A stretch of 64,000 nt of DNA from Bacillus sp. V3B (GCF_024494465.1 NZ_JAETXM010000014.1:30529-94528); one strand, 5' to 3'; shown: positions 25,404-35,203, numbered from the stretch's first letter. Numbers and translations: made by a program. The notes: generated by a model from the sequence alone, not told the origin.

Positions 25404-25455
25404 GAAAAAAGGAACAGCCTCATTGCATAAAATGCAATGAGGCTGTTCCTTTTTT
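25404..25455. terminator. Bidirectional terminator
   Basis: AAAAAAGGAACAGCCTCATT and its complement form a stem longer than 20 bp with flanking A and T tracts, serving the two convergent genes. Confidence 0.9.
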
Positions 25456-25458
25456 CGT

Positions 25459-25680
25459 TTAAGATGTCTTTTCGTGATGTTCATTTATGTGGATCAATGA
25501 ACTTTTTTTAATCCAATAGTTAAAGTGGTCTAATGGGAAAACCCCTCTGCACTCCGAATTATCCATTTGTATGACCACGCTAGCGTCAGTTACTTCTAGA
25601 ATTCTTAATGTTTCCGAATGACTAAAGTTTGGAATAAAACTACTTTTCATTTCAAATTCCATATTTTTGTATAGATCCAC
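25459..25680 (-). CDS. Small protein of unknown function
   Basis: A 73-residue soluble protein; GTG start at 25680, about ten bases after AGGAGG on the minus strand. It contains ETLRILEVTDASVVIQMDNS and GVFPLDHFNYWIKKSSLIHI, a mostly beta-strand pattern that could be a small barrel. I do not recognise the family. It shares the strong bidirectional terminator with the hydrolase gene. Start site and ribosome site make expression credible. Confidence 0.55.
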   Translation of the reverse strand: MDLYKNMEFEMKSSFIPNFSHSETLRILEVTDASVVIQMDNSECRGVFPLDHFNYWIKKSSLIHINEHHEKTS

Positions 25681-26009
25681 TTAAAACAATCCTCCTAATG
25701 ATCATGTACTTGATCTTTAATCAAGATTTAGTATAACCATAATTTTCTGTTATAACCATATACTAGGTTAAAATAATGGATTAGATTAGTCAAATATATA
25801 TATATGTAAACCTCGTATATTATATAGTTTACAATAGATAGGGTTTTCAATTATCTTTATTTGAAATAGGCGAGAATACCCCTTCCCCAAGGAATATGAA
25901 GGGCATAGCCCAATGAGTAGGGAGGGGATGAATCGCCTTCGGACAAGGGATGGCTTTTTGTCATCTCAATTGTCCGACTATTCGAGAACATTTTGCTTAA
26001 CTTGAAAAA

Positions 26010-26735
26010 ATAATCATCCGAGCTCCACTTAAATCGAAAAAGAATCAGGTTCAATCTTATATGACAAAGCATACAAACGGAAATATCGCTGTGGTCGATC
26101 GCTATATCAAGCTTCCTAAATTAGGGAACGTTCGTTTTGCTAAAAGTCGTGAAGTAGAAGGGAGTGTTTTGAACGCTCCGATTAGACGCAGTCCTTCGGG
26201 TAAATATTTTGTTTCCCTCTCAACAGAAGTTCAAGTATCAGCATTACCGAAAACAAAATCAGCTATTGGGATCGATGTGGGGATTAAAAACTTTGCGATT
26301 CTTTCAGATGGAATGATCTATTCAAATCCGAAGTTTTTCCGAACGTTAGAAGAAAAGTTAGCGAAAGCATAGCGGGTCATGAGTAGACGAACCATAGGCG
26401 ATGCGAACTGGTACAAAGCCAAAATCAAAGTGGCGCGAACCCATGAAAAAATGACAAACGCACGAAAAGATTACTGAAACAAGATTGCAACCGAGATCGT
26501 CAAAAACCACGACATCATCGGAATGGGAGATTTGTCGGTATCGAATATGATTAAAAATCACCATCTTGCCAAAGCCGTTAGCGAAGTATCCTGGTCACAA
26601 TTCAAAACCATGATAGAATATAAAGCAAAGTGGTATGGAAAGTAAATAGTGACCGTTGCCAAGAATTTTACTTCTAGTCAACGATGTTCTTGTTGTGGCT
26701 ATAAAAACAAAGACGTTAAACATCTTGGGCAATGG
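26010..26735 (+). pseudogene. Degenerate IS200/IS605 TnpB
   Basis: Segments in one orientation match TnpB: VVDRYIKLPKLGNVRFAKSR, GIDVGIKNFAILSDG (first RuvC Asp), EKMTNARKDY, IIGMGDLSVSNM (RuvC Glu) and [12 protein letters not shown] (zinc finger). At least three in-frame stops (near 26370, 26475 and 26643) and missing N- and C-terminal ends show it is dead. The third RuvC aspartate, after the zinc finger, lies beyond the truncation. No TnpA is present. It is flanked on the left by a GC-rich hairpin stretch (25868-25985) that could be an old element end. Confidence 0.85.
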
Positions 26736-26840
26736 TGAAATCAAAAAATATTGATTATGTATTTTACAATGATGCATAGGCAATCTAATGATCTATTATT
26801 ATAATAGGTAGTAGAATATATTCCAATAGGCATGTCCTAG

Positions 26841-26881
26841 GCTCTCTCCCCATAAGAATAGAATGGGGGTGAGGTTTTTTT
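26841..26881 (+). terminator. Hairpin with T tract overlapping the start of the Na/Pi-type gene
   Basis: TCTCTCCCCAT pairs with ATGGGGGTGAG (one bulge and a G-U pair) and is followed by seven T residues that run into the TTG start at 26880. It may be a terminator or attenuator for that gene. Confidence 0.5.
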
Positions 26882-27806
26882 GGCGTTGTTTGTTTTTATC
26901 CTATTAATTGGGGTATTTATTTTAGGGATGACGTTGTTAAGGTCAGGGTTATTTGCCTTATCTGGCGATTCATTGAAAATGTGGCTAACGAAACTAACTG
27001 ATGCTCCTTGGAAAGGGCTACTAGCCGGAATTCTCATTACATGTATTCTGCAAAGTAGTTCAGCTGTTATGATTATTACAATCGGGTTGATTTCGGCAAG
27101 AATGCTTTCATTTACTCAGTCCATTGGAATCATTTTAGGAACGAATATCGGAACGACAATTACAACTGAACTCATTACGTTTGATATCCAAGCCTATATG
27201 ATCCCTATTATGATTTTGGCGATCATTTTTTTATTTGCGGGGAAAAAGAAGATACAGAGCATGGGATTGATTCTTCTCGGTATTTCTCTTGTGTTCACAG
27301 CGATGGGAGGATTTGAACACTTAGCTACTCCATTAAAAGAAATTGGTTTCATGGATCAATTATTATCCTCTTTGAATGATAGTTATCTGTTGAGCGTATT
27401 GACTGGAGCGGTCATAACAGGGATTATTCAATCAAGCACAGCTACAACAGGAATCATTATGGGGTTTTTAACAAGTGGGGCAATGAGTGTAGACACGGGT
27501 GTAGCGATCATGCTTGGTTCCAATATTGGGACTTGTGTAGATGCTTTTTTGGCCTCGTTAGGTGGTGGGCGTGAGGCAAGGCTGACTGCTTACGCCCATA
27601 TTTGGTTAAATGTTCTTGGAGTAGCCGCATTCTATCCGTTTATTGGGAGGCTTTCTGAAGTGGGCATGCAACTTGCTTCATCACCAGATGTTCAGCTTGC
27701 CCATGTCAGTGTTCTATTTAATGTTCTTTGTTCTCTGCTTGTACTACCGTTTGCTAATTCATTTGGGAAAATGGTTTTGAAAATTCATGATAAAAAAGGG
27801 ACATAA
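26880..27806 (+). CDS. Na/Pi-cotransporter (PF02690) family protein
   Basis: A 308-residue membrane protein with two homologous halves, each with a QSSS/QSST repeat: ILQSSSAVMIITIGL then GTNIGTTITTE, and IIQSSTATTGIIMG then GSNIGTCVDA. These are the hallmarks of NptA/YjbB-type sodium/phosphate cotransporters. It lacks the C-terminal PhoU-like domain of larger members and is of the short bacterial type. Start TTG 26880 is preceded by GGGGGTGAGG, which also forms a hairpin arm. Phosphate as substrate is inferred from family. Confidence 0.8.
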   Translation: MALFVFILLIGVFILGMTLLRSGLFALSGDSLKMWLTKLTDAPWKGLLAGILITCILQSSSAVMIITIGLISARMLSFTQSIGIILGTNIGTTITTELITFDIQAYMIPIMILAIIFLFAGKKKIQSMGLILLGISLVFTAMGGFEHLATPLKEIGFMDQLLSSLNDSYLLSVLTGAVITGIIQSSTATTGIIMGFLTSGAMSVDTGVAIMLGSNIGTCVDAFLASLGGGREARLTAYAHIWLNVLGVAAFYPFIGRLSEVGMQLASSPDVQLAHVSVLFNVLCSLLVLPFANSFGKMVLKIHDKKGT

Positions 27807-27825
27807 ATTTCGTTGGAAAGATAAA

Positions 27826-27872
27826 AAAAGCACAGGTGACGACTAGAATTAGACGTTATCTGTGCTTTTTTA
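27826..27872 (+). terminator. Terminator after the Na/Pi-type gene
   Basis: AAAAAAGCACAG and CTGTGCTTTTTT with inner ACG/CGT pairing. Confidence 0.85.
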
Positions 27873-27891
27873 TTTTAAGCTATGTTAATGA

Positions 27892-28012
27892 TGATTGTTG
27901 ATATATGACCTTTCGTGTATGTGGATATATGTTTTATTCAGCATGAATAACGTAATGGACGTGTACACCAAAGGCTTATAGAGCAAAAACACGATTGTTT
28001 AACAGAGCCCAA
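27892..28012 (+). repeat. Diverged copy of a 37.5-kb segment
   Basis: About 110 bases, including TATATGTTTTATTCAGCATG and ACCAAAGGCTTATAGAGC, resemble 37545-37662 at roughly 75 percent identity by eye. There the same sequence is open (YENICLIQYESLNERVSQRL); here it has stops. It appears to be a decayed paralogue of unknown origin. Confidence 0.55.
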
Positions 28013-28104
28013 TTTTAAAATACCATTGACAAATTTCACTAAACTGTTATATATTATTTATAAATTTAATAAACTGTTATATAACAATAAATGAGGGATG
28101 AAAA

Positions 28105-28242
28105 ATGGAAATGTATCGTAAAGCATATGAGTATTATAAAAAAGTTTGTGAAAACTATGAGATGGATTCAGTGAATTTTCATCATTTTATTAAGCATCTA
28201 ACAGAGGAACAGTTGAATGAATATAGTAAGAATGCCGGTTAA
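28105..28242 (+). CDS. 45-residue small protein
   Basis: ATG 28105 follows GAGGGATG. It encodes MEMYRKAYEYYKKVCENYEM and DSVNFHHFIKHLTEEQLNEY, a charged helical peptide with no recognised family. An A+T-rich upstream region holds two copies of TAAACTGTTATAT (28044 and 28070), and a good terminator follows. These signals support a real expressed gene. Confidence 0.6.
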   Translation: MEMYRKAYEYYKKVCENYEMDSVNFHHFIKHLTEEQLNEYSKNAG

Positions 28243-28286
28243 TCGATCATGATGATAACAGAAACAAAATCAGCAGTAACAACATA

Positions 28287-28329
28287 GCCCTATCAGTAAT
28301 TGAAATACTGGTGGGGTTTTCGCTTTTTA
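28287..28329 (+). terminator. Terminator after the 45-residue gene
   Basis: CCCTATCAGTA and TACTGGTGGGG pair over ATTGAAA (11 bp, two G-U pairs), then TTTTCGCTTTTT. Confidence 0.75.
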
Positions 28330-28468
28330 ATAACTATTTCTCATTTTTTGATCTATGTGAGTTGTTAACGTTATAATAAACTTAAATACGCATCTTTTAG
28401 GAACTATAGATGAAACAATGGGTGAACCGTCTAAACCATTTAAACCGTTATTAATAGGGGTGAAGAAC

Positions 28469-28936
28469 GTGATTTTAGTGAGTGCGTGTTTAGCAGGGTT
28501 TGATGTGAAGTATGATGGATCGCATAATCTCAATCTGAAAATAAATAAATGGTTTGAAGAGAAAAAAGCCATGCCTGTTTGTCCAGAAGTGCTGGGAGGA
28601 CTATCCATTCCGAGAGAACCCGCTGAAATAGTAGGTGGAGATGGAGAGGATGTTTTGAATGGTCAAGCAAAAGTGATGACGAATACGGGAAAAGATGTAA
28701 CAGAACAGTTTATAAAAGGTGCACGAGAAACGTTGAAGATAGCGAAAGAAAACGAAGCAACGATAGTTGTTTTAAAAGAACGAAGCCCATCCTGTGGAAG
28801 TACGATGATTTATAATGGTGAATTTAAAGGAAACAAAGTAAGGGGAGACGGAGTAACTGCCGCTTTACTAAAAAGAAATGGCATTCAAGTCGTATCGGAA
28901 GAAAACTTTCTTGATTTATTAGAAGAAATAGAATGA
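28469..28936 (+). CDS. DUF523 family protein
   Basis: A 155-residue protein. GTG 28469 is preferred because AGGGGTGAAG lies just upstream; an earlier ATG has none. The family pattern is clear: ILVSACLAGFDVKYDGSHN, then PVCPEVLGGLSIPREPAEI, and LKERSPSCGS. Conserved cysteines in SACL, VCPE and SPSCGS suggest a metal or Fe-S site. The family has no proven function; links to 2-thiouracil desulfidase-type chemistry have been reported for related DUF523 proteins. It is monocistronic. Confidence 0.8.
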   Translation: MILVSACLAGFDVKYDGSHNLNLKINKWFEEKKAMPVCPEVLGGLSIPREPAEIVGGDGEDVLNGQAKVMTNTGKDVTEQFIKGARETLKIAKENEATIVVLKERSPSCGSTMIYNGEFKGNKVRGDGVTAALLKRNGIQVVSEENFLDLLEEIE

Positions 28937-29077
28937 ATGGTGAAGTCAATTTTGATTTTTTTTAGTAAACCTTTAAAATAAACAGTATAAAGACTCTGAT
29001 TGATGCATCCATAACGAATAAAATTGGAAGTGTTTAGGTATTTAATTTTATAAAGAAAAATAGAGGAGAAAATTGAG

Positions 29078-29851
29078 ATGGTTTTACATTTAGAAAATGT
29101 GTCATTGAAAAAGGATGGCTCATGGATTTTACAAAACGTGAATTGGCATGTAAAAAAGGGAGAGAATTGGGTTTTATTTAGATTAAATGGTTCTGGGAAG
29201 ACATCTATTCTAAATATGTTAAATGCCTATTATTTTCCAACTAGTGGTAAAGCGAAAGTGTTGGGGAAGGAATTTGGTAAAACGCATCTTGGAGAAACCC
29301 TTCGATCAAAAATAGGGTTTGTTTCATCATTCTTGCAAGAAAAACTACATTCAAACGATAATGCATTTGAAATTGTGTTAAGTGGGGCATTTTCTTCCAT
29401 TGGTCTTTACAAAAAAATAACAGATGAGATGAGAGAAAAAGCGATCGATCTGTTAAAGGATTTTGGCTGTTTTGAGTATGCAAATCGAAACTATGGAACA
29501 TTATCAGAAGGAGAAAAGCAACGGGTTTTAATTGCTCGTGCATTGATGGCAAACCCTTCTTTGCTTGTTTTTGATGAACCAACAAATGGATTGGATTTCA
29601 TTGCTCGTGAAAAACTTCTGGAATCGATTGAAAAAATCACTTTAAAACCAGATGCACCAACAATGATTTATGTGACACATCATGTAGAAGAAATTCTGCC
29701 AGTTTTTAATCAGACATTATTATTAAAAACTGGCCAAGTTTTTGCATCTGGTAATACGAGTGATATGATTTCCAGTCAACAACTGTCTCAATTTTTTGAT
29801 CTGCCTGTTAGTGTTATTAAACGGAATCATCGTCTTTTTCTTTCTAAATAG
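29078..29851 (+). CDS. ABC transporter ATP-binding protein (YlmA-like)
   Basis: A 257-residue stand-alone ATPase subunit with no permease gene next to it. The signature LSEGEKQRVL and Walker B LLVFDEPTNGLD, followed by the switch histidine in YVTHHVEEI, are intact. The Walker A region reads FRLNGSGKTS where relatives have GLNGSGKTT: Arg-35 replaces the first glycine. P-loop GxxGxGK(S/T) with arginine at the first position is unusual and could weaken ATP binding. ATG 29078 follows GAGGAGAAAATTGAG. It may work with an unlinked permease or as a soluble ABC-F-like factor. Confidence 0.8.
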   Translation: MVLHLENVSLKKDGSWILQNVNWHVKKGENWVLFRLNGSGKTSILNMLNAYYFPTSGKAKVLGKEFGKTHLGETLRSKIGFVSSFLQEKLHSNDNAFEIVLSGAFSSIGLYKKITDEMREKAIDLLKDFGCFEYANRNYGTLSEGEKQRVLIARALMANPSLLVFDEPTNGLDFIAREKLLESIEKITLKPDAPTMIYVTHHVEEILPVFNQTLLLKTGQVFASGNTSDMISSQQLSQFFDLPVSVIKRNHRLFLSK

Positions 29852-29891
29852 AGATCCATAGAGTTTTAAATAGCAATGAAATACCGTATTC

Positions 29892-30353
29892 CTATTGGTA
29901 AAAGAATTGTGTGCTATCCGTTATTTTGATAAAGTTGCACCCAGGGAGTAACATCTCTTTATGATATTTAACCTGAAGGTGATGTAATAATGGAAGTAAA
30001 CGAGAACGCTGAGAGTCTTCCAAGTCGAATTCAAACCCATATTGATACACACCGTCATCTACTTCTTTACACCATACATTTCTTCCTTGAAACGACAGGT
30101 TCTGGTCAAATAGTTTTGTCGTTATACCCAATATAAACCCTTTATCAAGAAGGAATCTAATGTTGGATTCATAGCATAGTCCACCAGCTTCAATGTCTTC
30201 GATCAAAATAGAACTACTCCCAATTTGAATAGGTTTTTTATTTAATAATTGCACTGTCAAGGAACCTAATAAAGGATACTTAAAAAGAATTCTAAAGTAT
30301 TGTCTTCGGTTCATATTAGGTTGATTGGCCAAAGTAGTTGGTTTTGAAGGCAA
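29892..30353 (-). CDS. PilZ-like domain protein
   Basis: A 153-residue protein starting at TTG 30353 after GGAGAGTGC. An N-terminal linker is followed by NRRQYFRI, an RxxxR-type motif, and IEDIEAGGLCYES, a variant of the D/NxSxxG motif. Together they fit a c-di-GMP-binding PilZ barrel, though the serine of the second motif is replaced, so ligand binding is uncertain. It is divergent from hflX, with no partner gene. Confidence 0.65.
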   Translation of the reverse strand: MPSKPTTLANQPNMNRRQYFRILFKYPLLGSLTVQLLNKKPIQIGSSSILIEDIEAGGLCYESNIRFLLDKGFILGITTKLFDQNLSFQGRNVWCKEVDDGVYQYGFEFDLEDSQRSRLLPLLHHLQVKYHKEMLLPGCNFIKITDSTQFFYQ

Positions 30354-30601
30354 GCACTCTCCATTATACTGTATTTTATTAGTTCTATAAACCTAAAATA
30401 TAGACAAAAATTGTAACTTAATAGATTTAGTAGGCTTATTTTAAATTGATAGTAAGTAAGTAGACTTTTTTCAAGTGAATAATAAATCAAGACGGCGTTT
30501 ATACTCACTCACCTTATTTTGCTTTTTTATCAAAAGGCTATTAGAGTTTGCTGGTGATGTTTGGTATGATGAAAAAAACAGGGTAGAAAGAAGGCGATTC
30601 A

Positions 30602-31864
30602 ATGGAGCGAAAGCAAGAAAGAGAAAACGTCATCCTTGTTGGTTGTCAGACAACAGAGGAAGATTTGCCTTTTCAATATTCAATGGAAGAATTAGCATCG
30701 CTAACGAAAACAGCGAATGGGGAAGTATTGACTTCATTAATTCAAAAAAGAGAGCGTATTCATCCAGCGACTTATATCGGAAGAGGAAAAGTAGAAGAAC
30801 TTAAAGCTCTCGTCGAAGAGATGGAAGCAAAATTAGTTATTTTCAATGACGAATTATCACCAAGTCAGGTGCGAAACATCGCACGAGATATTGATGTAAG
30901 AATCATTGATCGAACGCAATTAATCCTTGATATTTTTGCCCAAAGAGCAAGGTCAAAGGAAGGGAAACTACAGGTTGAACTAGCTCAACTTCAATATTTA
31001 CTTCCTCGTCTTGGTGGACAAGGGACGCAACTTTCGAGATTAGGTGCAGGGATCGGAACAAGAGGACCTGGGGAAACAAAGCTCGAAGCAGATCGCCGTC
31101 ATATCCGTAGCCGAATACATGATATTAAATCACAATTGACAAGCATTGTACAACACCGTGAACGGTATCGGGAAAGAAGGAAGAAAAATCGTGCTTTCCA
31201 AGTGGCTATTGTCGGATATACAAACGCTGGGAAATCAACCTTGTTCAATCGCTTAACAGAGGCCGCTTCATTTGAAGAAAATCAATTATTTGCGACACTT
31301 GATCCGATGACAAGAAAACTCATTCTGCCTAGTGGATATACCGTTTTGATGACAGATACCGTTGGTTTTATTCAAGACTTGCCAACGAGCCTGATTGCGG
31401 CATTCCGTTCAACCCTGGAGGAAGCAAAGGAAGCTGACCTTTTGCTGCATGTTATCGATGCGTCCAATCCGGATTATTTTCAACATGAACAAACGGTTAC
31501 TCAATTATTAGAAGAGTTAGAAACAGAACAAATTCCCCAAATAACTGTGTATAATAAAAAGGATGTCCAACATGCAGATTTTGTTCCATCAACGAAAAAT
31601 GAATCGATCCAAATCAGTGCCTTAACAAAAGAGGACCGTGAGTTATTGAAACATACGCTTGAAGCAAAAATAATTGCGATGATGGATTTTTACCATGTGG
31701 AAGTACCTTCAACAGAAGGAAAATTATTATCACAATTGAAAAATGAAACGATTCTTAGAGAATTGGCGTTTGATGAGGAAAAGCAATTGTATGTTTGTAA
31801 GGGCTATTCGTTTGTGGATCATCCGATTTTTGGACAGTTACAACAATATAAAGTAAAAGGATAG
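30602..31864 (+). CDS. hflX: Ribosome-associated GTPase HflX
   Basis: A 420-residue GTPase that splits and rescues ribosomes under stress. The N-terminal HflX domain (about 1-180) includes [14 protein letters not shown] and [18 protein letters not shown]. The G domain has G1 [10 protein letters not shown]3 DTVGF and G4 NKKD, in order. ATG 30602 follows GAAGGCGATTC. It sits 9 bases before ynbB; the hflX-ynbB-glnR-glnA order is conserved in Bacillus. Length is normal. Confidence 0.95.
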   Translation: MERKQERENVILVGCQTTEEDLPFQYSMEELASLTKTANGEVLTSLIQKRERIHPATYIGRGKVEELKALVEEMEAKLVIFNDELSPSQVRNIARDIDVRIIDRTQLILDIFAQRARSKEGKLQVELAQLQYLLPRLGGQGTQLSRLGAGIGTRGPGETKLEADRRHIRSRIHDIKSQLTSIVQHRERYRERRKKNRAFQVAIVGYTNAGKSTLFNRLTEAASFEENQLFATLDPMTRKLILPSGYTVLMTDTVGFIQDLPTSLIAAFRSTLEEAKEADLLLHVIDASNPDYFQHEQTVTQLLEELETEQIPQITVYNKKDVQHADFVPSTKNESIQISALTKEDRELLKHTLEAKIIAMMDFYHVEVPSTEGKLLSQLKNETILRELAFDEEKQLYVCKGYSFVDHPIFGQLQQYKVKG

Positions 31865-31873
31865 GAGAAAGAC

Positions 31874-33145
31874 ATGTTTCGATCATTAACTTATGGGGAA
31901 GTTTTACAACCACTTGTTGCAGAAGTGGAGCAGCAAATTAAAACAATACATGAAGGAATAGAAGAGAGGATTGATCATAATCAATTTCGTGTTTTAAACA
32001 GTTTTCAACATCATCAAGTGAGTGATTCTCATTTTATTCCATCTACAGGATATGGCTACGATGATTATGGAAGAGATACATTGGAAAAGATTTATGCAGA
32101 AGTATTTGGTGGGGACGCAGGACTTGTTAGACCTCAAATCATTTCTGGAACGCATGCCATTTCGATTGCCTTATTTGGTGTGCTAAGGCCAGGGGATGAA
32201 CTTTTATACATAACAGGAAAACCTTATGATACACTTGAGGAGATTGTTGGTTTGCGAGGAAATGGATCCGGTTCATTAAAGGAGTTCGGAATCTCTTATC
32301 AAAGTGTCGACTTATTAGAAACGGGTGCTGTTGATTACAAGGCTGTAGCAAAGGCCATGAAACCAAATACGAAAATGATTGGCATTCAGCGTTCAAAAGG
32401 GTATGCAACTAGACCTTCTTTTATGGTTTCGGAAATTGAAGAAATGATTCGCTTTGTGAAAGAAATCAATTCTGAAGTGGTTGTGTTTGTGGACAATTGC
32501 TATGGAGAATTTGTAGAAGACCGAGAGCCATGTCATGTTGGAGCGGATTTGATGGCAGGTTCTCTTATTAAAAATCCAGGTGGTGGATTAGTGAAGACCG
32601 GTGGTTATATTGTCGGTAAGCAAAAGTGGGTCGAAGCTTGTTCTTATCGACTAACATCACCAGGAATCGGTGCGGAAGCGGGTGCTTCCCTATATAGTTT
32701 GCAAGAAATGTATCAAGGTTTTTTCCTTGCTCCACATGTTGTGGGTCAGGCATTAAAGGGGGCAGTGTTTACGGCCGCTATGCTCGAACGGCTTGGGATG
32801 AATTCAAATCCAAAATGGGATAGTAATAAGCGAACCGATTTAATTCAGTCTGTCCAATTTGATGATCGGGATAAAATGGTTGCTTTTTGCCAAGCGATTC
32901 AATTTGCCTCACCCATTAATTCGCATGTGACACCATACCCCGCTTATATGCCTGGATATGAAGATGATGTGATTATGGCAGCTGGGACGTTTATTCAAGG
33001 TGCTAGCATCGAATTAACAGCAGATGGACCAACAAGACCTCCTTATGTAGCCTATGTGCAGGGCGGATTAACCTACTCACATGTCAAAATAGCAATCTGT
33101 GTTGCCTTGAATGCATTACTTGAAAAAGAATTGCTTTCATTTTAG
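31874..33145 (+). CDS. ynbB: Aluminum-resistance/methionine gamma-lyase-like protein YnbB
   Basis: A 423-residue PLP-dependent enzyme of fold type I. The core shows GTHAISIALFGVLRPGDELL, VFVDNCYGEFVE and the PLP lysine region SLIKNPGGGLVKTGGY. It belongs to the family annotated as aluminum resistance or methionine-gamma-lyase family; the true substrate is unknown. ATG 31874 follows GGAGAAAGAC and the gene directly follows hflX. Its end is about 80 bases before glnR1, whose promoter lies in the gap. Confidence 0.9.
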   Translation: MFRSLTYGEVLQPLVAEVEQQIKTIHEGIEERIDHNQFRVLNSFQHHQVSDSHFIPSTGYGYDDYGRDTLEKIYAEVFGGDAGLVRPQIISGTHAISIALFGVLRPGDELLYITGKPYDTLEEIVGLRGNGSGSLKEFGISYQSVDLLETGAVDYKAVAKAMKPNTKMIGIQRSKGYATRPSFMVSEIEEMIRFVKEINSEVVVFVDNCYGEFVEDREPCHVGADLMAGSLIKNPGGGLVKTGGYIVGKQKWVEACSYRLTSPGIGAEAGASLYSLQEMYQGFFLAPHVVGQALKGAVFTAAMLERLGMNSNPKWDSNKRTDLIQSVQFDDRDKMVAFCQAIQFASPINSHVTPYPAYMPGYEDDVIMAAGTFIQGASIELTADGPTRPPYVAYVQGGLTYSHVKIAICVALNALLEKELLSF

Positions 33146-33153
33146 TACGATTA

Positions 33154-33181
33154 TTGAAGGATTTTCTTACTAACATATAAT
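33154..33181 (+). promoter_or_regulatory. Promoter/GlnR site of glnR1
   Basis: TTGAAG and TATAAT are 16 bases apart. The sequence TTTTCTTACTAACATATAAT is similar to the corresponding stretch of the second copy (TATCTTACATGACATATAAT), consistent with shared GlnR control. A good GlnR consensus is less clear than in the second copy. Confidence 0.5.
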
Positions 33182-33223
33182 AAGGTTAGTATGTATAAAT
33201 TGAGAGAATGGAGAAGAAACCAA

Positions 33224-33631
33224 ATGACAGGAAGCCAAATTCGGCGTTCAATGCCTCTTTTTTCAATCGGGACGGTGATGAAATTAACTGATCTTACTGC
33301 TCGACAAATTCGTTACTATGAAGAGCATAATCTGATTACACCAGCAAGAACAGATGGAAATCGCCGACTTTTTTCATTAAATGACATTGATACGTTGTTA
33401 GAAATTAAAGATTTGATTGATCAAGGTGTTAACATGGCGGGAATAAAACAACTTTTTACCATCAAAGTTGAACAGTCACTTGAACATGAGTTACAAAAAA
33501 AGGCTACTAAGGAAAAAAAGGAGTTATCTAACGAAGAGATACGAAAGCTTTTAAGGAAAGAGTTAACGAATGCTGGTCGATTCAACTCCCCTGGATTACG
33601 TCAGGGAGGTATGCAAAGGTTTTTTCACTAG
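33224..33631 (+). CDS. glnR: Glutamine synthetase repressor GlnR, copy 1
   Basis: A 135-residue MerR-family repressor of nitrogen genes. ATG 33224 follows GGAGAAGAAAC. The winged helix (about 10-75) contains [20 protein letters not shown], then [20 protein letters not shown]. The C-terminal tail ends in [15 protein letters not shown], the autoinhibitory region that interacts with feedback-inhibited glutamine synthetase. About 85-90 percent identical by eye to the second copy at 35275; differences cluster in the tail. Operon with glnA1. Confidence 0.93.
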   Translation: MTGSQIRRSMPLFSIGTVMKLTDLTARQIRYYEEHNLITPARTDGNRRLFSLNDIDTLLEIKDLIDQGVNMAGIKQLFTIKVEQSLEHELQKKATKEKKELSNEEIRKLLRKELTNAGRFNSPGLRQGGMQRFFH

Positions 33632-33705
33632 AGTAATTGATTCGTACGGTTGAATCAGAATCAGTCCAGTGATACATCTAAAAGGATATAGAGAACAGAT
33701 TAACA

Positions 33706-33742
33706 ACAAACGACAATCAATTTTCTATGTATTGTTGTTTGT
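33706..33742 (+). promoter_or_regulatory. Intercistronic stem-loop glnR1-glnA1
   Basis: ACAAACGACAAT (33706-33717) and ATTGTTGTTTGT (33731-33742) form a 12-bp stem with one G-U pair. There is no T tract, so it may tune processing or read-through into glnA1. Confidence 0.5.
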
Positions 33743-33776
33743 ACCATTATATATGTAGAGTTTGGAGGAAATACAA

Positions 33777-35111
33777 ATGGCAAAGCAAACAAAAGAAGAT
33801 ATCAGGCGAATATGCGAGGAACAAAACGTGAAATATATCCGCCTTCAATTTACGGATATTTTAGGTGTCATCAAAAACGTTGAGATTCCAATTAGCCAAC
33901 TTGAAAAGGCGCTTGATAATAAAATGATGTTTGACGGTTCTTCGATTGAAGGATTCGTACGTATCGAAGAGTCAGATATGAATTTATACCCTGATTTAGA
34001 TACTTTTGTTGTATTCCCTTGGACAGCTGAAAAAGGAAAGGTTGCTCGTTTTATCTGTGATATTTATACTCCAGATGGAACTCCCTTTTCTGGTGACCCA
34101 CGTAATAACCTAAAACGTGTGTTGAAAGAAATGGAAGGCTTAGGGTTTACGGATTTCAATTTAGGGCCTGAGCCAGAGTTTTTCTTATTTAAACTTGATG
34201 AAAAAGGGGAACCAACTTTAGAGTTGAATGATAGCGGTGGTTACTTCGATTTAGCCCCAACAGATCTTGGTGAAAACTGCCGCCGTGATATTGTACTTGA
34301 GCTTGAAGAGATGGGATTTGATATTGAAGCGTCACACCATGAGAATGCTCCAGGACAACATGAAATTGATTTCAAATATGCGGATGCTATTTCTGCGTGT
34401 GATGATATCCAAACGTTTAAATTAGTTGTCAAAACGATTGCTCGTAAACACGGATTACACGCAACCTTTATGCCAAAGCCAGTGTTTGGTTTAGCTGGAT
34501 CTGGTATGCATTGTAATTTGTCTTTATTCACTAATGGTAAAAATGCATTCTATGATGAAAGTTCCTCTTTAGAATTAAGTGATGTAGCTCGCCAATTTAT
34601 AGCAGGTATTATAAAACATGCATCGGCTTTTACAGCGATCACAAATCCAACAGTGAATTCTTATAAACGGTTAGTACCTGGGTATGAAGCACCTTGTTAT
34701 GTGGCATGGTCAACAAGTAATCGTTCACCTTTAGTTCGAATCCCAGCTTCTCGTGGTTTAAGTACACGTGTAGAAGTACGTAGTGTTGATCCTTCAGCAA
34801 ATCCATACTTAGCATTGGCTGTTCTGTTAAAAGCGGGTCTTGATGGAATCCAAAATAAAATGACTCCTCCAGTACCGCTTGATCGTAATATTTATGCAAT
34901 GAATAGAGAAGAACGTCTTGCAGAAGGAATTACTGATTTACCGGCATCATTAGCCATAGCGCTTGAAGAATTAAAATCAGATGAAGTGGTCATTTCTGCT
35001 CTTGGAGATCATATAATTGAACACTTCCTTGAAGCAAAAGAAATTGAATGGGATATGTTCCGTACACAAGTTCACCCTTGGGAACGTGAACAATATATGA
35101 ATATGTATTAA
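33777..35111 (+). CDS. glnA: Glutamine synthetase, copy 1 (active-site variant)
   Basis: A 444-residue type I-alpha glutamine synthetase; start ATG 33777 after TTGGAGGAA. The enzyme condenses glutamate and ammonia with ATP. Beta-grasp and catalytic motifs are conserved, including [16 protein letters not shown] and NRSPLVRIP. The glutamate-binding loop reads FGLAGSGMH: residue 240 is Ala (codon 34494-34496), where B. subtilis and copy 2 have Asn (Asn-264 in Salmonella numbering). Arg-62, needed for glutamine feedback in Bacillus, is retained. It could be impaired in catalysis while still able to bind GlnR or TnrA. Confidence 0.93.
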   Translation: MAKQTKEDIRRICEEQNVKYIRLQFTDILGVIKNVEIPISQLEKALDNKMMFDGSSIEGFVRIEESDMNLYPDLDTFVVFPWTAEKGKVARFICDIYTPDGTPFSGDPRNNLKRVLKEMEGLGFTDFNLGPEPEFFLFKLDEKGEPTLELNDSGGYFDLAPTDLGENCRRDIVLELEEMGFDIEASHHENAPGQHEIDFKYADAISACDDIQTFKLVVKTIARKHGLHATFMPKPVFGLAGSGMHCNLSLFTNGKNAFYDESSSLELSDVARQFIAGIIKHASAFTAITNPTVNSYKRLVPGYEAPCYVAWSTSNRSPLVRIPASRGLSTRVEVRSVDPSANPYLALAVLLKAGLDGIQNKMTPPVPLDRNIYAMNREERLAEGITDLPASLAIALEELKSDEVVISALGDHIIEHFLEAKEIEWDMFRTQVHPWEREQYMNMY

Positions 35112-35133
35112 TCAAAGCAAAGAAAAGAAAGCT

Positions 35134-35164
35134 AAGCCTTAACACTTCGGTGTTGAGGTTTTTT
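35134..35164 (+). terminator. Terminator after glnA1
   Basis: AAGCCTTAACAC and GTGTTGAGGTT pair over TTCG, then a T tract. It resembles the terminator of glnA2, consistent with duplication. Confidence 0.85.
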
Positions 35165-35203
35165 AATGGATAAATATTTTGTGTCATAAAATATAACATT
35201 TTG

